Source of the DNA: Halostella salina
GTDB lineage: Archaea > Halobacteriota > Halobacteria > Halobacteriales > Natronoarchaeaceae
NCBI RefSeq assembly: GCF_003675855.1
Contig: NZ_RCIH01000011.1
Span: forward strand, 1 to 64,000
Reading direction: 5' to 3'
DNA: 64,000 nt
In this document: positions 50,138 through 58,463 of the stretch, one piece after another
How the letters are laid out: every line of letters starts with the position of its first letter
How positions within the stretch are numbered: position 1 is the first letter of the stretch
Translations under genes and position numbers: made by a program
The notes under the pieces: model-generated
The model's input: the letters and a program-made list of their open reading frames with translations, nothing else
Database searches by the model: none
What the model was told of the DNA's origin: nothing

Positions 50138-52404
50138 GCGACGACCTGGACGGCGTCGCCGGCTACATGGCGGGGGCGAAGGAGCAGGCCCTTGAGAACG
50201 TCGAGAACGTCGCCGAGGGCGTCGCCGCCGAGACGTTGCCGGAGGGCAAACTGTTCGAGATCGCCCAGTCCATCGGCGACAAGCGCCTGGAGGAGCTGAA
50301 CGTCGCGGACACGACGTGTGGCTACTGCGCGGTCGGCTGTCGCTTCGACCTGTACTCCGACGGCGAGGAGATACTCGCCGCGCGGCCGACCGACGAGGAG
50401 GACGCGCCGGTCAACGGCATCTCGACGTGCGTGAAGGGGAAGTTCGGCTACGACTTCGTCAACTCCGACGACCGGCTCACGTCGCCGCTCGTCCGCGACG
50501 AGGCGGGCGAGTTCCGCGAGGCGACGTGGGACGAGGCGCTTTCGCGCGTCGTCGAGGGCCTCGGCGGGATCAAGGAGGAACACGGGGGCGACGCGCTGTC
50601 CGTGATCGCCTCCTCGAAGGCGACAAACGAGGAGAACTACCTGATGGGCAAGTTCGCCCGGCAGGTGCTCGGCACCAACAGCGTCGACAACTGCAACCGG
50701 CTCTGTCACTCCTCGACGGTCGCCGGGCTGGCCCAGACGTACGGCTACGGCGCGGCGTCGATCAGCACGGAGGACCTCGAACTCGCCGACTGCATCCTCC
50801 TGACGGGGTCGAACACCACGGAGGCCCACCCGGTGCTGGCGACCCGGATCAAGCAGAACGTCCGGGACGGCGCGGACCTGCTCGTCTTCGACCCGCGGGA
50901 GGTCCAGATCGCCGAGTACGCCACCCAGTACAGCCAGGTCAACCCCGGCTACGACGCCGTCTGGATCAACGCCGTCACCCGGCACATCGTCAACAACGAC
51001 CTCCACGACGAGGCGTTCGTCGAGGAACGCACGACCGGCTTCGAGGACGTGAAGGAGTCGGTCCAGGAGTTCACGCCCGAGCGCGTCAAGGAGGTCACCG
51101 GCATCCCGCACGAGGAGATCGTCTCGGCCGCCGAGACGATCGCCGAGGCCGACCGCTGCGTGTTCGGGTGGACGCTCGGCCTCACCGAGCACTCCCACGG
51201 CACCGAGAACGTGCTGGCGATGGCGAACCTCGCGGCGGTCACCGGCAACCTCGGCAAGCCCGGGACCGGCGTCTCGCCGTTCCGCGGGCAGAACAACGTC
51301 CAGGGCGGCGGCGGCGACATGGGGCCGCTCCCGGACAACTTCCCCGGCTATCAGGACATCGCCGACGACGAGATCCGCGCGAAGTTCGAGGACGCGTGGG
51401 ACTGCGACATCTCGTCGGAGTACGGCTACTACACGACCCAGATGTTCCTCGCCGCGGACGACGACGACCTCCGGGGGATGTACATCATCGGCGAGAACGC
51501 CGCGCTGTCCGAACCCGGCGTCAACCACGCCGAGGCGGTGCTGGAGGACCTTGACTTCCTCGTCGTGCAGGACCTCTTCGTCAACGAGACCGCACAGTAC
51601 GCCGACGTGGTGCTCCCGGCCTGCTCGTTCGTCGAGAAGACCGGGACGTTCACCAACACCGACCGCACCGTCCAGAAGGTCAACCAGGTGATGGAGCCGA
51701 AGGGCGACTCGCGCCCGGACTGGAAGATCCTGCAGGACCTCGCGAACCGGATGGGTCGGGGCTGGGACTACGACTCCACCGCCGAGATCATGGACGAGGT
51801 GAACTCGCTGACGCCGCTGTACGGCGGCGTCTCCCACGAGCGCGTGGAGGAAGAGGGCGGCCTCCAGTGGCCCTGCTGGGACATGGACCATCCCGGCACC
51901 GAGCGGCTGTACACGGAGGAGTTCAACACCGACGACGGGAAGGCTCACCTGCAGGGCGTCGGCTACAGCGAACCGGCCGAGACGCCCGACGAGGAGTACC
52001 CCTTCACCCTGACGACCGGGCGGGTGCTGTACCAGTACCACACGGGAACGATGACCCACCGCGAGGAGGGGATCATGCAGTACACGCCGAGCGACTTCGT
52101 GGAGATCCACCCGGACACCGCCGTCAACCACGGGATCGAGAGCGGCGACATGGTGCGGATCGCCTCGCGCCGCGGCGAGATCACCGTCCCGGCGCAGGTC
52201 ACCGACCGCGTCGGCCCGGACAACGTGTTCGTCCCGATCCACTTCGCGGAGAGCGCGGTGAACCGCCTGACCGACGAGGAGCATCTCGACCCGGCCGCGG
52301 CGACGCCCGAATTCAAGGTGTCGGCCGTCCGGATCGCGCCCGCCGAGGGCGAGTCCGAGCCGGTCGGTGCGACCGACGCCGGAGCGGGAACGGGGGACGA
52401 CTGA
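50134..52404 (+). CDS. fdhF: Formate dehydrogenase alpha subunit (molybdopterin enzyme)
   Basis: 756 aa. The N-terminal [4Fe-4S] site has C62, C65, C69 and a Cys in STCVKGK. The molybdenum ligand is C191 followed by H192 (NRLCHSS), a Cys variant of the selenocysteine site. Typical FDH motifs are GSNTTEAHP and PFRGQNNVQGGGDMG, with the conserved Arg beside formate. It oxidises formate to CO2. The GTG at 50134 gives a 4-bp overlap with the previous gene; another GTG at 50128 would add two residues. Confidence 0.93.
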   Translation: MSDDLDGVAGYMAGAKEQALENVENVAEGVAAETLPEGKLFEIAQSIGDKRLEELNVADTTCGYCAVGCRFDLYSDGEEILAARPTDEEDAPVNGISTCVKGKFGYDFVNSDDRLTSPLVRDEAGEFREATWDEALSRVVEGLGGIKEEHGGDALSVIASSKATNEENYLMGKFARQVLGTNSVDNCNRLCHSSTVAGLAQTYGYGAASISTEDLELADCILLTGSNTTEAHPVLATRIKQNVRDGADLLVFDPREVQIAEYATQYSQVNPGYDAVWINAVTRHIVNNDLHDEAFVEERTTGFEDVKESVQEFTPERVKEVTGIPHEEIVSAAETIAEADRCVFGWTLGLTEHSHGTENVLAMANLAAVTGNLGKPGTGVSPFRGQNNVQGGGGDMGPLPDNFPGYQDIADDEIRAKFEDAWDCDISSEYGYYTTQMFLAADDDDLRGMYIIGENAALSEPGVNHAEAVLEDLDFLVVQDLFVNETAQYADVVLPACSFVEKTGTFTNTDRTVQKVNQVMEPKGDSRPDWKILQDLANRMGRGWDYDSTAEIMDEVNSLTPLYGGVSHERVEEEGGLQWPCWDMDHPGTERLYTEEFNTDDGKAHLQGVGYSEPAETPDEEYPFTLTTGRVLYQYHTGTMTHREEGIMQYTPSDFVEIHPDTAVNHGIESGDMVRIASRRGEITVPAQVTDRVGPDNVFVPIHFAESAVNRLTDEEHLDPAAATPEFKVSAVRIAPAEGESEPVGATDAGAGTGDD

Positions 52405-52406
52405 CC

Positions 52407-53141
52407 ATGGCGAACCCGAGCAACTCCTATCCGGAGACCGCGACGAAGGGCGGCCGGGAGGACAAGGGAAGCGCCGAGGGCGAGGCCGCGCTCCGCGCGG
52501 CGCTGGCCGAACACGGTGAGGAACTCGCAGGCGTCGTCGAGACGACGGACGAGCTGGACGACCTCCTCACGACTGCGATACTGGTGATCGCGAGCGCCGA
52601 CGACGAGGAGGTCCAGCACATCACCGACTCGACCGCCAACCTGGTCCGGGCCGCGGACGGCCTGTCGACCGACGAAGCGGCCGACCTGGCCGAGGACCTC
52701 GGCGAGGACGCCGACGACCTGTCGCTGACGCTCGACACGGTGCTGGAACTCCAGCGGGCGGGCCACCTCGACGACCTCGTCCGGCTTGCGACTGCGTTTT
52801 CGGAGTCGCTGTCGCCCGAGGAGGTCGAGGAGCTGGCGACCACGCTTGAGGAGAACGGCAACGACCTCGTCGGCGCACTCGACGTGGTACTGAAGCTGCA
52901 GCGCGAGGACCAGCTCGACGACCTCGTGAACCTGGCACAGGCGTTCTCGGCGCTGGACGTCGACGACGACACCGTCACGGGGCTGAACAACGTCCTCGCC
53001 GCCGTCGGGGAGGCCGAGCGCGAGTCCGAGCCGGTCGGGATCTTCGGCTTCCTCAAGCAGCTCCGGACGAAGGACGCCCGGGCCGGCCTCGGCTACCTCG
53101 TCTCGCTCCTGAAAGCACAGGGCCGGCGGGAGCGTGAGTAG
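52407..53141 (+). CDS. DUF1641 protein linked to formate dehydrogenase
   Basis: 244 aa, very acidic and helical. Two copies of a 24-residue unit are present at 109-132 and 158-181 (LDTVLELQRAGHLDDLV and LDVVLKLQREDQLDDLV), 17 of 24 positions being identical, 49 residues apart. The C-terminal FGFLKQLRTKDARAGLGYLVSLLK is the family core. DUF1641 genes accompany formate dehydrogenase in Bacillus (the yrhD-yrhE arrangement), so the protein is probably an accessory or assembly factor. It starts 2 bp after the alpha subunit gene. Confidence 0.85.
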   Translation: MANPSNSYPETATKGGREDKGSAEGEAALRAALAEHGEELAGVVETTDELDDLLTTAILVIASADDEEVQHITDSTANLVRAADGLSTDEAADLAEDLGEDADDLSLTLDTVLELQRAGHLDDLVRLATAFSESLSPEEVEELATTLEENGNDLVGALDVVLKLQREDQLDDLVNLAQAFSALDVDDDTVTGLNNVLAAVGEAERESEPVGIFGFLKQLRTKDARAGLGYLVSLLKAQGRRERE

Positions 53142-53153
53142 CGTGGCACCGCC

Positions 53154-55106
53154 GTGACTGACCCCACGCCGTCGCCCGGAACGGTCTGCCCGCGCTGTGC
53201 CGTCGGCTGTCACCTCGAACGTGCGGACGACGGCAGTCGGGCGAAGGGACGAACCGGCCCGGCGAACCCCGAGGGCCGCCTCTGTCCGGACGGTATCGCC
53301 GCCTTCGAACCCCGAGACGACCGGCTCACGCGCCCCCGAATCCGTCGGGACGGCGAGGCCGTCGCCGTCGACTGGGACACAGCTATCGACCGCGTCGTCG
53401 CGGAGTTCAAGGCCATCGTCGACGAGCACGGCCCCGACGCGCTGGCGTTTCTCGGCGCGCCCCACTGTACGAACGAGGAGAACTACCTCCTCGGCAAGCT
53501 GGCACGCACGCTCGGCACGAACAACGTCGACAACCGCGCCCGGCTCTGCCACGACTCGACCGCACGCACGCTGTCCGACCGCCTCGGCTATCCGGCGACC
53601 ACGAACGGGCTGGACGACCTGGGAGACGCGGACGTCATCGTCGTCGCGGGCGCGAACCCGGCCGAGCGCCAGCCGGTGGCGTTCAACTCCTTCGTCCGGC
53701 CGGCGGTCGCCGACGGGACGACGCTCGTCCACGTCGACCCGGTCGGCAACCGGACGACGCGGCTCGCCGACCACCACCTCGCCCCGAAACCCGGCACCGA
53801 CGCGACGGTGTTCGACCTGCTGTGTGCGGCCGTCGTCGACGCCGGCGGCGTCGACCGGGCGTTCGTCGCCGAACGCACTCGGAACGACACGGCGTTCACG
53901 GCGGCGCTACAGTCGTTCGACCGCGACGCGGCGCTGGCCGCCACCGGAGTCGACGCCGACACGCTCGACCGCGTCGCGGCCGAGGTTGCGTCGGCCGACC
54001 GGGTGGCCGCGATGGTCGGCACCGGCGTCGAGGGCGGCGACGGCGACGCGCCGGCGTCGCTGCTCAACCTGCTGACGGCGACGGGTAACCTCGGCCGCCG
54101 CGGGACCGGGGTCCACGTGCTCCGCGGGCTGGTCAACGAGCAGGGCGCAACCGACGCCGGGTGCGTCCCGGACCGGCTCCCCGGACACCAGCCGGTTACC
54201 GACCCCGACGCCCGCGGCCGGGTCGCTGAGTCGTGGGGCGTCGAACCGCCTGCGGACCCCGGGCTGACGGCGACGGAACTGCTCGGCGCGTTCGGCGACG
54301 GCGTCCGCGGCGCGCTCGTCGTCGGGGAGAACCCGGCCGTCTCGAAGCGCGAGGCCGACTGGGTGCGCGGGCGGCTGGACGCACTGGACCTCCTCGTCGT
54401 TCTCGACATCGCCCCCACCGAGACCACGGCACACGCCGACGTCGTCCTCCCGGCGGCGGCGGGCGTCGAGAAGGAGGGGACCGTCACCAACCTCGACAGA
54501 CACGTGCAGCGGCTCCGCCCGACGGCCGCGCCGCCGGGAGCGGCACGGCCCGACGTGGCGGTCCTCCGAGAGCTCGGGGGCCGGCTGGTCGGCGACGGCC
54601 AGTTCGACCACGGGACGGTCGGCGAGGTGTTCGACGAACTGACTCGCGTCGCGCCGACACACGCCGGCGTCATCTACGACGATATCGGCGAGTCCCCGCG
54701 ACGCTGGCCGGTCGACCGCGACGGCGTGCTGTACCGCGACCGGTTCGACACCGGCGACGGCCTCACTGGCTTTGCCCCGCCGGGCCGGATCCCGGAGACG
54801 GACCGGGAACCCGGACTCACCCTCGTAACGGGCGGCCGAGCGAGCGATATCGAGGCACCGCGGCCTGACGAGGAGCGAACGCTGCGGATCCATCCCGACG
54901 ACGCCGGCGACCGGGGAATCGAACCGGGAGCCAGAGCCGTCGTCTCGGACGGCGACACGATCATCGAGGCGACGGCCACCGTCGACGACGGGGTTCGCGA
55001 GGGCACGGTGTACGTCCACGCGGCCGACGCCGACCCGTTCCTCCGGTGTGGCACGTCGACGGTCACTGTCGAACCCGCCACGTCTGCGACGGAATCAGCC
55101 GAGTAA
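53154..55106 (+). CDS. Second, divergent molybdopterin oxidoreductase
   Basis: 650 aa with a GTG start. It repeats the fold of the formate dehydrogenase alpha subunit: [4Fe-4S] C12, C15, C19, C44; molybdenum ligand C132 followed by His (RLCHDST); and LRGLVNEQGATDAG where the first copy has FRGQNNVQG. Differences include GANPAERQPVAF in place of GSNTTEAHP and a shorter C-terminus. It could be a second formate dehydrogenase, an enzyme with another substrate, or a chaperone-like paralogue. It begins 12 bp after the DUF1641 gene. Confidence 0.88.
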   Translation: MTDPTPSPGTVCPRCAVGCHLERADDGSRAKGRTGPANPEGRLCPDGIAAFEPRDDRLTRPRIRRDGEAVAVDWDTAIDRVVAEFKAIVDEHGPDALAFLGAPHCTNEENYLLGKLARTLGTNNVDNRARLCHDSTARTLSDRLGYPATTNGLDDLGDADVIVVAGANPAERQPVAFNSFVRPAVADGTTLVHVDPVGNRTTRLADHHLAPKPGTDATVFDLLCAAVVDAGGVDRAFVAERTRNDTAFTAALQSFDRDAALAATGVDADTLDRVAAEVASADRVAAMVGTGVEGGDGDAPASLLNLLTATGNLGRRGTGVHVLRGLVNEQGATDAGCVPDRLPGHQPVTDPDARGRVAESWGVEPPADPGLTATELLGAFGDGVRGALVVGENPAVSKREADWVRGRLDALDLLVVLDIAPTETTAHADVVLPAAAGVEKEGTVTNLDRHVQRLRPTAAPPGAARPDVAVLRELGGRLVGDGQFDHGTVGEVFDELTRVAPTHAGVIYDDIGESPRRWPVDRDGVLYRDRFDTGDGLTGFAPPGRIPETDREPGLTLVTGGRASDIEAPRPDEERTLRIHPDDAGDRGIEPGARAVVSDGDTIIEATATVDDGVREGTVYVHAADADPFLRCGTSTVTVEPATSATESAE

Positions 55107-55200
55107 CCGCCGCTTACTGCCAATACGCGATGCAGGGGCGGCGGCTCCGTGGAACTGCACCCTCTCAATTCAATATAGCGAGATAAGATTCATGAGTCGG

Positions 55201-56268
55201 TCAGGCGTCGTCCGCCAGCAACTGGTACACGTTCGATTCGTACGTCTCGCGGACTCTATCGCCCCAGTTGTGGGTGTACGTGTCGATCACGTCCTGGGCC
55301 ACGTCGCCGCGCAGGTACTTGACCACCCCACGGTCGCCGGTCCGGTCCCGGAGATGCGTCGTGAAGAAGTGCCGGAAGTAATGCGGCGTGACGTTTACCG
55401 CCGCGCCGCCACCCGTCCGGTACCAGCCGCGGTCCCGGGCGTGAGTTTCGACGGCGTGGTGGACCATGTCCGGCGTCAGTCGCTGACCCCAGTCGCCGCT
55501 GGTGCTGGTGAACAGCGGGTTCGCCTGCGACGGCGTATCGGGACGGATCGCCAGCCAGCGACCGAGCACCCGACGCAGTTCGTCGTCGACCGGGACCACC
55601 GTCGCCCGCTTGCGCTTGTTCGAGGCGGTGCGTTCCTCACCGTTGACGACCGCCCCGCGGGCCGGTTCGGCGGCGACGTAGATCGAATCCGGACGTTCTG
55701 CGATCTGCGGTCGGACAGCGGCCGCTTCGTCGTCGAGCGGCACGGAGGAGAGATGCAGATCCCGCCGGTCGAAGTTGCAGAGTTCGCCGACGCGCATCCC
55801 GGTTTTCAGCAGCGTCACGACGACCGCACGCTCCAGCGGATGCGTGATGTCCGCGACGAACCGACGCATGTCGGGGAGCGGCACGTCCCGCCGTGCGGGG
55901 TCGGTGTCTATCGTCTCGTCCATCTCCTCGACGACCAGGGTCATCGGGTTGGCGTCGAACGCCCCGACCTGGGTCATGTAGGCGTAGAACCGATGGAGGT
56001 AGGAGGCGTACGTCGCCACGGTGCTCTCGGCGACGTCGCCGCGGATCTCGTGGACCCAGGCCATGCAGTCCCGGTGTGTCGCCCCGGCCAGCGTCGTCTC
56101 GGTGCCGGCAGGGTTGCGGTCGGCGTCGGCGAGGAACCGCTCGAACCGCCGCAGCACGCGCTCGTAGGCGTCCCGCGTCCGGTCGCTTTTCCCGTGGTAG
56201 GCGACGTCCTGGAGGAAGTACGCCACCGGATCGTCGACCTCCTCGGGTGTGGGGCCAGCCGTGCTCAT
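55201..56268 (-). CDS. Tyrosine recombinase / phage-type integrase
   Basis: 355 aa. The N-terminal SAM-like domain (residues 10-115) is followed by the catalytic domain. The active-site residues are R159 in KTGMRVGEL, a lysine in the KRKRATVV beta turn, H296 and R299 in TPHYFRHFF, and nucleophile Y331 in DTYTHNW. The third-box His is replaced by Asp (RGD), as is common in haloarchaeal integrases. It joins or excises DNA at att sites. It starts where the DUF5805 gene ends (4-bp overlap). Confidence 0.93.
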   Translation of the reverse strand: MSTAGPTPEEVDDPVAYFLQDVAYHGKSDRTRDAYERVLRRFERFLADADRNPAGTETTLAGATHRDCMAWVHEIRGDVAESTVATYASYLHRFYAYMTQVGAFDANPMTLVVEEMDETIDTDPARRDVPLPDMRRFVADITHPLERAVVVTLLKTGMRVGELCNFDRRDLHLSSVPLDDEAAAVRPQIAERPDSIYVAAEPARGAVVNGEERTASNKRKRATVVPVDDELRRVLGRWLAIRPDTPSQANPLFTSTSGDWGQRLTPDMVHHAVETHARDRGWYRTGGGAAVNVTPHYFRHFFTTHLRDRTGDRGVVKYLRGDVAQDVIDTYTHNWGDRVRETYESNVYQLLADDA

Positions 56269-56681
56269 CCGTCCACCTTCGTGTACCCGCCGTGGCGACC
56301 GCTGTACCGGACCTCGTCCGCCGACTGGAGATCTTGCAGTGCATCTTCCAGCCGACTCTCGATGTCGCCGGTGAGCGCCTCAACAAGCTCGTCCCAGTCG
56401 CGATATGCCCCCGAATCGAGCACCGAGAGGATCCGGTCTTCGAGGGCGCTACCCCTGGGGTTCGACCCCGGAGAACCGGGTTCCTCGGAGGCGGGCTCGT
56501 CGCCGTTCGACGGCGTGTCGTCGGGGTCGAAGCCGCGGCGGCCGGCCTGAACCATCGTCCGGACGAACTCGCTCTGGCTCATGTCGAGGTCGTCCGCGTG
56601 GTCGGTCCACTGCTCTTTCTGGTGTCGCGGGACGTAGGTCTTCACCACGGTTCGCTCCGTCTCGTCTCCCTCGGCAGCCAT
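56265..56681 (-). CDS. DUF5805 protein, ribbon-helix-helix-like N-terminus
   Basis: 138 aa. The N-terminal 45 residues (VVKTYVPRHQKEQWTDHA, then SQSEFVRTMVQAGRR) have the spacing of a CopG/Arc-type ribbon-helix-helix DNA-binding domain. A Pro/Gly/Ser linker and a C-terminal winged-helix-like part (ILSVLDSGAYRDWDELVEAL, then LQSADEVRYSGRHGGYTKV) follow. Genes of this type are often next to haloarchaeal integrases and may act as excision or regulatory factor. The ATG at 56681 fits a TATA box near 56734; an ATG at 56723 is too close to it. Confidence 0.8.
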   Translation of the reverse strand: MAAEGDETERTVVKTYVPRHQKEQWTDHADDLDMSQSEFVRTMVQAGRRGFDPDDTPSNGDEPASEEPGSPGSNPRGSALEDRILSVLDSGAYRDWDELVEALTGDIESRLEDALQDLQSADEVRYSGRHGGYTKVDG

Positions 56682-57629
56682 GTTCGGCCCCTCGCAGGGC
56701 CGGTACTTCAACTTGTCCCACATAACCGAATAAATAACCTTATTGGGGATATTGGTACTGTCTTTCGGCGCGCTAAACTACTATATCCTTGAAAGTGGTA
56801 CTAAAATAGCCACTACTAGTACTACCCACACGGCTAAAATATTAGGAATTCTGCCACCGGAGGAACGACACGTTTCGGAGTGGCCCGCGCACGATTCGAT
56901 CGTGGACGCCTGTTCCACACCAGTCCGATCACGATCTGAGCGTGCGAACTCGTTCAACGGGTGACCGCTTCAGTTGATAGCTCTCTATCTACCCCTGTGC
57001 CAGCCATGAAGCTATCCGAACTGGCTGGGTTACTCGACTGAGACTCGTCGTCCAAGGCGTCAGTGCGGTTTCACCGCGTTGCGGCCGTCTCTGTCCCCGG
57101 ACTGTATGAACAAGAGCCGACGGCGACGAACGCCGTCACAGCGGCTTCAACAGCGAACGAACCACGGCTGTCCGGTAGCGGGTCGCGGGCCAACTCTACT
57201 GTGGTCAGGTTGGTACACTAACTGGCGGTGACGGAGTTGGTCCGATATCGTTGGGAGTTGAATCGGGCATCCCCGGATGGGCTACTGTTCCGGTAATCCG
57301 ATTGCGGTTCTCAGCAGGCGACAGATGGGACAGATAGCTGCGTGGCTTCGTCCGATCCCACACCTGTAAACCACATTTCGCGATACTCAACACCGGCCCC
57401 GATGGCCGAGGGGAGGATCAGTAGTGGTTCTTCGCGGCGGGAATTCAAAAAGTATCGGTTCCACGAACAGCCTAAGCCCGGCTTAGCGGCATTCGTACCG
57501 TTCAGCCGCCATGACACGCGTTTTCACGGTTCATCCCATCAGCCGGGAACGCGTCGAGTGCCGGTTCAGCCCGGCCTGTCGACCGGCAAGCCGTGGATAA
57601 CAAAGCGGCCGGCGTGGGAGCGAGCCGAT
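56682..57629. other. AT-richer gene-poor region beside the integrase, with short inverted repeats
   Basis: About 950 bp without a convincing gene. The left part (56720-56860) is clearly richer in A+T than the genome average here. Inverted repeats are CACGAT/ATCGTG at 56890-56904 and CTAAGCC/GGCTTAG at 57472-57486. A short frame near 57006 reads KLSELAGLLD and stops at once, which may be the start of a broken gene. The region probably contains promoters and the remains of an integrated element, and the 57.4-57.6 kb part feeds the next gene. Confidence 0.45.
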
Positions 57630-58463
57630 ATGCGTCGACCGAGAACCGCGGCACTGTTGCCACGCATCGCCGTACTGAGCGTCATCGTCCTGATCGCCGT
57701 AAGCGGACTAGGGGCTGCCCCCGGAATGGGAGACGCAGGAGGCCTTGACTCCCAGCAGGCAGCAGGAGCGCAGGCCGAGACCGAGACGGATGCCGAAAAC
57801 GGATCGGGAACCGCGGTCGAGCGGCTGACCCCCACGAGCGGGAACGTGACGGTTGCGCCCGGCAGCGAGATGCTGTTCGAGGCGGCCGCGACGGACTACG
57901 GCGGCGACTACGTGCTCGCCGAGTGGACCGTCGACGGCGAACTCGCCGCGTCCGTGGCCGGCTTCGGAAGCGAATACGGTCGGGAGGGAGAAGTGTTCCT
58001 CCAGCAGTCGTTCGAGGAGACCGGACCACACACCGTGACCGCCACCGTCGTCGACGCGAACGGGGACCGCGTCGGCACGGTTGAGTGGGCGGTTACGGTA
58101 GCGCCGAACGGGAACACAGCACCCGAAATCACGGGGTCGCCCGCCGCCGGAAACGATAGTTTACGTAGTTCCGAGGGAAGCGGCGGGGCGCTCTCGGCGA
58201 CCGGGACGGCGAACCTCTCGGTCGACGTGGCCGACCCTGACGGCGACCTGCACCGGGTGGTCTGGTTGCTCGGCGTGGCCGACGCCCGGCTCGGCACGAG
58301 TTCGGTGAACGGATCGACGGATACGGCACGGGTATCCGTCGACGACGTCTGTGACTCCTGTCCCGTCTTCGTCTGGGTCGTCGACGAGTCCGGCGCTGTG
58401 ACCGAGCGCACGGTCGGCGGGCCCCCGGCCGATGATGGCACCAACGAGACTGCGACTCACTGA
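57630..58463 (+). CDS. Secreted protein with Ig-like/PKD-like beta domains
   Basis: 277 aa. A Sec signal peptide (residues 1-32: RTAALLPRIAVLSVIVLIAV) is followed by an Asp/Glu/Gly linker. Two beta-sandwich-like units come next, one with ATDYGGDYVLAEWTVDGE and HTVTATVVDANGDRVGTVEWAVTV (PKD-like), the other with NLSVDVADPDGDLHRVVWLLG and CDSCPVFVWVVDESG. No anchor or catalytic site is seen. It is likely an extracellular binding protein. The start at 57630 gives a good signal peptide; the gene end overlaps the convergent HisG-like gene by 7 bp. Confidence 0.8.
   Translation: MRRPRTAALLPRIAVLSVIVLIAVSGLGAAPGMGDAGGLDSQQAAGAQAETETDAENGSGTAVERLTPTSGNVTVAPGSEMLFEAAATDYGGDYVLAEWTVDGELAASVAGFGSEYGREGEVFLQQSFEETGPHTVTATVVDANGDRVGTVEWAVTVAPNGNTAPEITGSPAAGNDSLRSSEGSGGALSATGTANLSVDVADPDGDLHRVVWLLGVADARLGTSSVNGSTDTARVSVDDVCDSCPVFVWVVDESGAVTERTVGGPPADDGTNETATH

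Noticed and set aside
49936-52284. Long minus-strand frame of 782 codons opposite the formate dehydrogenase gene
   Set aside because: It is an antisense shadow caused by high GC third positions. The plus strand has all catalytic motifs of a molybdoenzyme.
53154-55106. Second molybdoenzyme as assimilatory nitrate reductase
   Set aside because: No nitrite reductase or nitrate transporter is adjacent, and its closest visible features are those of the formate dehydrogenase beside it.
56743-56964. 73-codon frame in the AT-rich part near the integrase
   Set aside because: It needs a TTG start, begins in the promoter of the DUF5805 gene and its codon use is unlike the genome.
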